Of a DNA stretch of 64,000 nucleotides, positions 59,114-64,000 are shown piece after piece. The translations under genes and the position numbers were made by a program. Each line of letters begins with the position of its first letter. Position 1 is the first letter of the stretch. Source of the DNA: WHSW01 sp963749365. GTDB lineage: Bacteria; Actinomycetota; Thermoleophilia; Solirubrobacterales; 70-9. The notes below the pieces were generated by a model, which saw nothing but the letters and a program-made list of their open reading frames with translations, did not search any database and had not been told where the DNA came from. The DNA lies in NCBI GenBank assembly GCA_963749365.1, contig CAVVME010000003.1:806001-870000 (forward strand), read 5' to 3'.

Positions 59114-61099
59114 CTATCCGGCAGCGACGATCGTCTGCGCGGTCCGCCGCGCCAGCGCCATGATCGTCAGCATCGGGTTGGTGCCCGACGGGCTCGGGAA
59201 GGCGCTCGCGTCGCCGATCCAGACCCCGGGCGTGTCGTGCAGCTCGCCGCGCGGGTCGGCGACCGAGCTCGCGGGATCGGTTCCCATCCGGCAGGAGCCC
59301 ATCTGGTGCGCGGAGAAGAGCGCGAACTCGCGCGGCGCGATCGGCTGCGAGGTGACGTCGGCGACGAACGCCTCCAGGTTCTCGCCCCGGCGCCAGTCAC
59401 CGCACTTGCGTGCGCTGCCGACGATCTCGCCCGCCCCCGCCGCCTCGTGGATCCGGATCAGCTGCTCGGCACCCGCGCGGATGTTGCGGATGTCGACCTC
59501 GTCGGTGATCGGGTAGTGGCTGATCGCGTTGCCGGCCTCGTCGATCGTCACCCGCCCGTGCCCCTGCTCCCGGGTGAGGCTGATCAGCGGCGCCGCGCAA
59601 GCCCAATCGGCCATCCGGCGCTTGTGGTCGGCGCCCGAACGCCACGGCAGGGCGCCGGCGAACAGTCCGGTGGTCGACTGCGCGGACTCGAACAGGAACC
59701 CGGTCCCGTCGCCGACGTTGGCGAACTGGTGCGAGATCGCCGCCTGCGGCGGCCCCCAGCTCCAGTCCTGAGGCTCGTCGTAGTAGCCCGTCACTGCCAC
59801 GGTCGGGTGCAGGCGGAGGAAGTCGCCGGTCGCCGGACCGCCGATTCCCGAGCGCAGCAGCAGCGCGGGCGACTCGATCGACCCGCAGGCGACGACGACG
59901 ACCGGCGCCCGGACCGTCACCCGGGCTGAGACGCCGTCCCCGGCTGTCGCCTCCGGATCGGCGAACTCCGCCTCGACCCCTGCCGCTCGTCCGTCGGAGA
60001 CGATGATCCGCTCCGCCCGGCAGCCGGCGAGCACCTCCGCGCCATCGGCCTGGGCGTCGAGCAGGTAGGTCTTCGCGGTCGAGAGCTTCGAGCCCGATTG
60101 GTCGCCGAAGCCGATGTAGGCGGCGCTGGCCGGGTCGTAGCGATCGCGATCGGCGTTCCGCACGATCGGCTGGAAGTCGTATCCGAGCCGGCCGCATGCC
60201 TCCTGCAGACGCCGATGCGGGCCGTTGAGGTCGCTGCAGTCCGCGTTCACCTCGAGTCGCTCGACGACCGCGTCGAGGTGCGCGTCGAACTCCGGGCCGT
60301 CGAGGCCCTCGAGCCCATGCGCCTGTGCCCACTCCTCCCGCACCCAGTCGTGGGTGCGAAGGCAGTTGGTCCAGTTGACCACGGTGCCGCCCCCGACCGC
60401 CTTCCCGGCGACGATCGAGATCTGACCGTCCGCGGTCGGGAACGGCCCTCCGTTCAGGTAGAGGCGCTGATAAGCGGAGAGCTCGAGCTGGTCGAAGTCG
60501 CGGTCGTCGTAATAGCCGCCCATCTCGAGCACGACCACCGACTTGCCGGCCGCCGCGAGCGCGCCGGCGACGACCCCGCCCCCAGCCCCGGACCCGATCA
60601 CGCAGACATCGGTCTCGAGCGTCTCCTCGGACCCGGCCGGGCGCCGGATCCGCAGCGGGCGCTCGCGGTCGGGCGGCGCGGAGATCGGCCCCGGATAGCC
60701 GATCGCATCCCAGGTCGGGTTGCGACCGGTGCCGAGGTCGGGGAGCGCGTAGAACAGCGTCCCGGCGAGGCCGCGCAGGGTGCTGATCCCGGCCAGCGCC
60801 TCCGGGCTCTGGTCGCAGACGCCGTGGACGATCTGCTCGCGCACATCCTGCGGCGTCGCCGCCGAGATCCCGTTCGCCGCCAGCCCGTCGAGCAGCTCGC
60901 GCAGGCCGCGACCTGCTCGTCGCCGAGCTCGGCCTGGAGCAGCGCCACCTCGACCGCCTCCGCGATCGCCGCGTCCGCGGCCGAGCGGGCCCAGAACCCG
61001 TGTGGGTCAGGCTCGCCGTCGGGCGGCTCGAGGCTCGGGAATGAAGGTGTTGCAGAGTGCCGCCAGGGTGAGCCGCTGGCGGTCGTCGAACAGCTCGCT
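59114..61099 (-). pseudogene. GMC oxidoreductase (long-chain alcohol oxidase type), two frameshifts
   Basis: A flavoprotein in three frames. Frame A (61099 to about 61035) reads FDDRQRLTLAALCNTFIP. An extra base then gives frame B, SLEPPDGEPDPHGFWARSA to LLQAELGDEQVAA. A missing base near 60905 gives frame C, LRELLDGLAANGIS, running to the stop at 59114. FAD motif CVIGSGAGGGVVAGALAAAG, the GMC signature GKAVGGGTVVNW, and the C-terminal GTNPMLTIMALA are clear. The helical N-domain is typical of fatty alcohol oxidase-like members. No start codon separates frame A from the upstream aldehyde dehydrogenase. Confidence 0.82.
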
Positions 61100-62608
61100 C
61101 GTCGCGAGCAGGGCGAAGGCGTCGCCGATCGCCTGGCTGGCCTGGGCGGTGTAGGGGAAGTGATGCGGGTCGCGCGAGGGGGCGTAGCCGGGAACGATCA
61201 TCAGCGACTGGCGCTTGGTGTACTTGCGGATCCCATCGGGTCCGTGGCGCGAGCCGAGCCCCGACGCCTTCCAGCCGCCCATCGGCAGCTCGAGCGCGGC
61301 GTAATTCGTCTGCGCGTCGTTGACGATCGCCGTCCCCGCCTCGATCGTGCGCGCGATCCGCTCGCCGCGTTCGTGGTCGCGGGTCCAGACCGAGGCCTGG
61401 AGGCCGTAGGGCCCGTCGTTGGCGAGCTCGACCGCCTGCTCGGCGTCACGCACCCTCATCACCGGCAGGGTCGGCCCGAACGTCTCCTCGGTCATGCAGC
61501 GCATCGAGTGGTCGACATCCGCGAGCACGGTCGGCTCGTAGAAGCGGCCGGGCCCGGGGCCGCGCTCGCCCCCGACCATCACCCGCGCGCCCTTCTCGAC
61601 CGCGTCCTTGACGTGCGCCTCGATCAGCTCGAGCTGGGGCGGGAAGATGATCGCACCGACGTCGACCGTGCCGGGCTCGCCGGGCGGGCCCTGGCGCAGC
61701 GCCGCGACCTTGCCGGTGAGTCGCTCGAGGAACTCGTCGTGGACCGGCCCCTCGACGTAGATCCGCTCGACCGAGATGCAGACCTGGCCCGAGTTGTTGA
61801 GCCCGTAGGAGGCCGCGGCGTTCGCCGCCCGCTCGAGATCGGCGTCGGCGAGGACGATCATCGGGTCCTTGCCGCCGAGCTCGAGGCTGACCGGGGTCAG
61901 CGTCTCGGCCGCCCTCGCCATCACCCTCTTGCCGGTCTCGACCGAGCCGGTGAACATGACGAAGTCGACCTCGTCGACCAGCGCGGCGCCGGTCTCCCCC
62001 CGGCCCGTGGCGACCTGGAAGACCCCCTCGGGCAGCCCGCACTCGGCGAGCATCTCGGCGAGCAGGATCGAGGTCAACGGAGTCACCTCGGAAGGCTTCA
62101 GGACGACTGAGTTGCCAGCCGCGAGAGCCGGGATGCAGTCGCCGAACGAGTTGTTGAGCGGGAAGTTCCAGGGCCCGATCACGCCGATCACGCCGAGCGG
62201 CGCGTAGCGGACAACGAGCTTGCGGCCCCGGGCCAGCGGCGAGGCCGTCTCGATCTGCTCGTCGGCAAGGTAGGCGGGTGCCTGGCGGGCCCAGAACTCG
62301 AGCGCGATCATCCCGTAGGCGAGCTCGGTGAACTGGGTCTCGTCGGCCGGGCGGCCGGTCTCGGCGCAGATCGTCTCCACCACCCGCGCCGCGTTGGCGA
62401 CCAGCCAGCGGCGCGCGGCGAGCAGCAGCTCGGCGCGCGCTTCGAAGCCGGCCTCGGCCCAGGCCGGCTGGGCGGCCCGGGCGGCCGCGACCAGCGCCCG
62501 GACCTCGTCGGCGGTGAGCTCGGGTACCGTGGCGATCGTCTCCCCGATCGCCGGGTTCTCGACCTCGATCACGCTCCCGGTCGCGGTGCCGTCTGCGCCG
62601 CCGGCCAT
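61007..62608 (-). CDS. aldehyde dehydrogenase family protein, running into GMC N-terminus
   Basis: A 533-codon frame. Residues 1-495 are an NAD(P)+ aldehyde dehydrogenase: GVIGPWNFPLNNSFGDC, FTGSVETGKRV, catalytic Glu in LELGGKDP and Cys in NNSGQVCISVERIYV. The tail RDPHHFPYTAQA resembles the end of succinate-semialdehyde-dehydrogenase-like enzymes. The frame then continues without stop or start into the first 18 residues of the GMC oxidase. So the two are either fused or separated by an unseen indel. ATG 62608 lies 8 nt after TAGACT. It probably oxidises the aldehyde made by the GMC enzyme. Confidence 0.87.
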   Translation of the reverse strand: MAGGADGTATGSVIEVENPAIGETIATVPELTADEVRALVAAARAAQPAWAEAGFEARAELLLAARRWLVANAARVVETICAETGRPADETQFTELAYGMIALEFWARQAPAYLADEQIETASPLARGRKLVVRYAPLGVIGVIGPWNFPLNNSFGDCIPALAAGNSVVLKPSEVTPLTSILLAEMLAECGLPEGVFQVATGRGETGAALVDEVDFVMFTGSVETGKRVMARAAETLTPVSLELGGKDPMIVLADADLERAANAAASYGLNNSGQVCISVERIYVEGPVHDEFLERLTGKVAALRQGPPGEPGTVDVGAIIFPPQLELIEAHVKDAVEKGARVMVGGERGPGPGRFYEPTVLADVDHSMRCMTEETFGPTLPVMRVRDAEQAVELANDGPYGLQASVWTRDHERGERIARTIEAGTAIVNDAQTNYAALELPMGGWKASGLGSRHGPDGIRKYTKRQSLMIVPGYAPSRDPHHFPYTAQASQAIGDAFALLATSELFDDRQRLTLAALCNTFIPEPRAARRRA

Positions 62609-62616
62609 CGGCGAGG

Positions 62617-62622
62617 AGTCTA
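62617..62622 (-). promoter_or_regulatory. -10 box of putative leaderless promoter (aldehyde dehydrogenase)
   Basis: TAGACT on the minus strand ends 8 nt before ATG 62608. Confidence 0.4.
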
Positions 62623-62689
62623 TTCGGCCTCCGTGCCCTTCGCCTGTCGCCCAGGGCGCGATCTCGGGATTGACGGCGATCACGTCCGT

Positions 62690-63589
62690 GCCCGCGCGGC
62701 GATCCGGCCCAGCCGCGGCGGTCATCGCGCGTGAGTATGCCGAGGAATCCGAGACCGAGCGGGATCGCCGCCAGGACGACGCCGCCGAGGCGCCGCCATG
62801 CGCGGCGAAATCCGAGCCTCCGCGAGCCGTCGTAGTCCTCGACCTCGGATCGAGAGAAAGCGCATCCCCGGGGTCTCACCGGCAAGCGACCAGAAGGTGA
62901 GCAGGTAGGCGGACGCGGCGACGATCCATCCGACCGCCCCGAGCGCGGCGAACTCCCAGGATAAGCCGCTGTCGGCGGTGCCGAAGATCGCCGACAGCAC
63001 GGCGATGCTGAGCAGGAAGACACTGTTCAGGATCAGCAGGTCGAGCCCGAAGGCAAGGGCCCGCGTTAGCGAGCCCGACGTGCTCGGCCGGCTCAGCGCG
63101 CTGCGGCTTGCGCAGCAGCCTGCGGATGAGCCGCTCCAGACCCGCGTCGAGCCGCTCGGTGATCCGCCGCACCTGGCGTCCGAGGTCGCCGATCAGCCCC
63201 ACGCCCTGGGCGGCGATCGCGGCCCGGACCTCGGGCGCCTCGGCGATCCGCTCGACCAGCCGCTGGGCCTCGTCGGAGGCGAGCAGGTGATCCCAGACGT
63301 CGTCGACCAGCTCGGAGTCGAGCACCTTGACCGCCGCCCGCTCGACCGCGGGGCTGGAGAGGGTTCGCTCGAGCGCCTCCTGCGCCGCCTCGCTCTCGAG
63401 CACGCGGACGATCGCGCGCTCGACCGCCGGGCTCTCGAGCGCCCGCACGATCGCCTCCTCGGTCGTGCGCTCGACCGCCTCGTCGATTCCGGTCGCCGCG
63501 GCCATCCGCTCGGCCCCCCGAGCGCCGGCACCGAGCAGGCTCGCGAGCGGCGAGCGTGACCGGGGCGGCTGATCGGGCGTCGGCGGCAT
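62690..63589 (-). pseudogene. RDD-family membrane protein, frameshifted
   Basis: The N-terminal part (63589 to about 63090) is cytoplasmic and helical, with repeats of the type ESPAVERAIVRVLESEAA, SSPAVERAAVKVLDSE and LVERIAEAPEVRAAI. A shift near 63090 leads to membrane segments LAFGLDLLILNSVFLLSIAV and LGAVGWIVAASAYLLTFWSL. Another near 62848 leads to EDYDGSRRLGFRRAWRRLGG and LGLGFLGILTRDDRRGWA, the RDD signature. The 3' end is unclear because a third shift is likely. The start is ATG 63589 or 63628. It diverges from the metallophosphoesterase gene. Confidence 0.7.
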
Positions 63590-63634
63590 CCGCCCGGCAA
63601 TGGTCGCGTCCGCGACGGTCGGAACCATGCCCGC

Positions 63635-64000
63635 GTGCGCACGGCCGTGATCTCCGACCTCCACCTCGGGCTCGGCAGCGGCGGTGACCTGCTGCGCCGC
63701 GCGAGCTTCCGGGAGCTGCTGCTGGCGGAGCTCGAGGATGTCCAGCGGCTGGTCCTGCTCGGCGACGTGCTCGAGCTCCGCGACCGCCCGCTGGCCGAGG
63801 TGCTCGACGCCTGCGCCCCCGCCCTGGCCGGGATCGGCGACGCGTTCGCCGGGCGCGAGCTGGTGATCGTGCCCGGCAACCACGACCACCACCTGATCGA
63901 GCCCTGGCTCGAGCGCCGGGGCTTGGACGGCTCGCCGGCGCTCGGGCTCGAGCAGGCCGGGGCCCCAGAGGGGACCGCGTTCGAGGCGGTCGCGAGCCTG
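63635..64000 (+). CDS. metallophosphoesterase (partial, runs off the window)
   Basis: The first 122 codons of a calcineurin-like phosphoesterase: VISDLHLGLGSGGDLL (metal site Asp-x-His), LLGDVLELRD (bridging Asp) and VIVPGNHDHHLIEPWLERR (Asn-His-Asp). GTG 63635 lies two residues before the first strand; an ATG nearby is out of frame. The frame is open to the last base. The substrate cannot be told from this half; UDP-2,3-diacylglucosamine hydrolase-like or generic phosphodiesterase are possible. Confidence 0.87.
   Translation, partial: MRTAVISDLHLGLGSGGDLLRRASFRELLLAELEDVQRLVLLGDVLELRDRPLAEVLDACAPALAGIGDAFAGRELVIVPGNHDHHLIEPWLERRGLDGSPALGLEQAGAPEGTAFEAVASL

Noticed and set aside
61446..63023. 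525-aa minus-strand open frame
   Set aside because: It joins part of the RDD protein to an out-of-frame reading of the aldehyde dehydrogenase; only its first portion is meaningful.

Overview
The window is about 70% GC, gene-dense and dominated by tightly overlapping operons (ATGA, GTGA and TGATG junctions). The gene content points to a high-GC actinobacterium. An InhA-type enoyl-ACP reductase sits in a FabD-FabG-ACP-FabF-FabI cluster, tRNAs lack encoded CCA, many starts are leaderless behind TANNNT boxes, and there is an ECF-type cobalamin system. A Thermoleophilia/Solirubrobacterales-like lineage is my best guess; that is an inference from gene content, not a measurement.

Layout. 0-7 kb: response regulator coupled to a DUF192 protein, CPA1 Na+/H+ antiporter, a hypothetical protein, a frameshifted Rho-like gene with an altered P-loop, GlpD and a nitroreductase. 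7-13.8 kb (minus): an operon behind a clear cobalamin riboswitch, encoding two secreted DUF4430 proteins, EcfT, a fused double EcfA ATPase, and an ECF S-component fused to a prenyltransferase-type alpha barrel. DUF4430 and the alpha/alpha barrel are the two domains of animal transcobalamin/intrinsic factor, so this looks like a bacterial B12 capture-and-import machine. 13.8-16.6 kb: secreted YWTD-like and BNR propellers. 16.8-21.2 kb: type II fatty acid synthesis operon ending in a cyclic-nucleotide-binding protein. 21.2-25 kb: FTR1/EfeO iron uptake behind a DtxR-like iron box. 25-40.8 kb: a looser block of redox, detoxification and stress genes (flavin reductases, MsrA, AhpD-like, copper-storage protein, epoxide hydrolase, molybdopterin oxidoreductase) mixed with gene remnants. 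41 kb: tRNA-Glu(CTC) and tRNA-Leu(CAG). 41.5-48 kb: UBP zinc finger, lipoprotein, membrane and cell-envelope genes. 48-58 kb: MMPL exporter/haloalkane dehalogenase pair and a TetR-sulfatase region with two arylsulfatases. 58-64 kb: hydrolase, GMC alcohol oxidase joined in frame to an aldehyde dehydrogenase, RDD membrane protein, and a metallophosphoesterase running off the edge.

At least ten single- or two-base indels break otherwise well-conserved genes (Rho, ECF S-component, F420/PPOX enzyme, methyltransferase, DUF1330, GMC, RDD). Their density suggests residual sequencing errors, but true decay cannot be excluded from sequence alone. Separately, some genes are real remnants: a thiolase and a patatin reduced to an N-terminus (the thiolase joined to its C-terminus), a 5'-truncated hydrolase and a decayed methyltransferase. 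A 70-bp hairpin repeat occurs twice, 20 kb apart.
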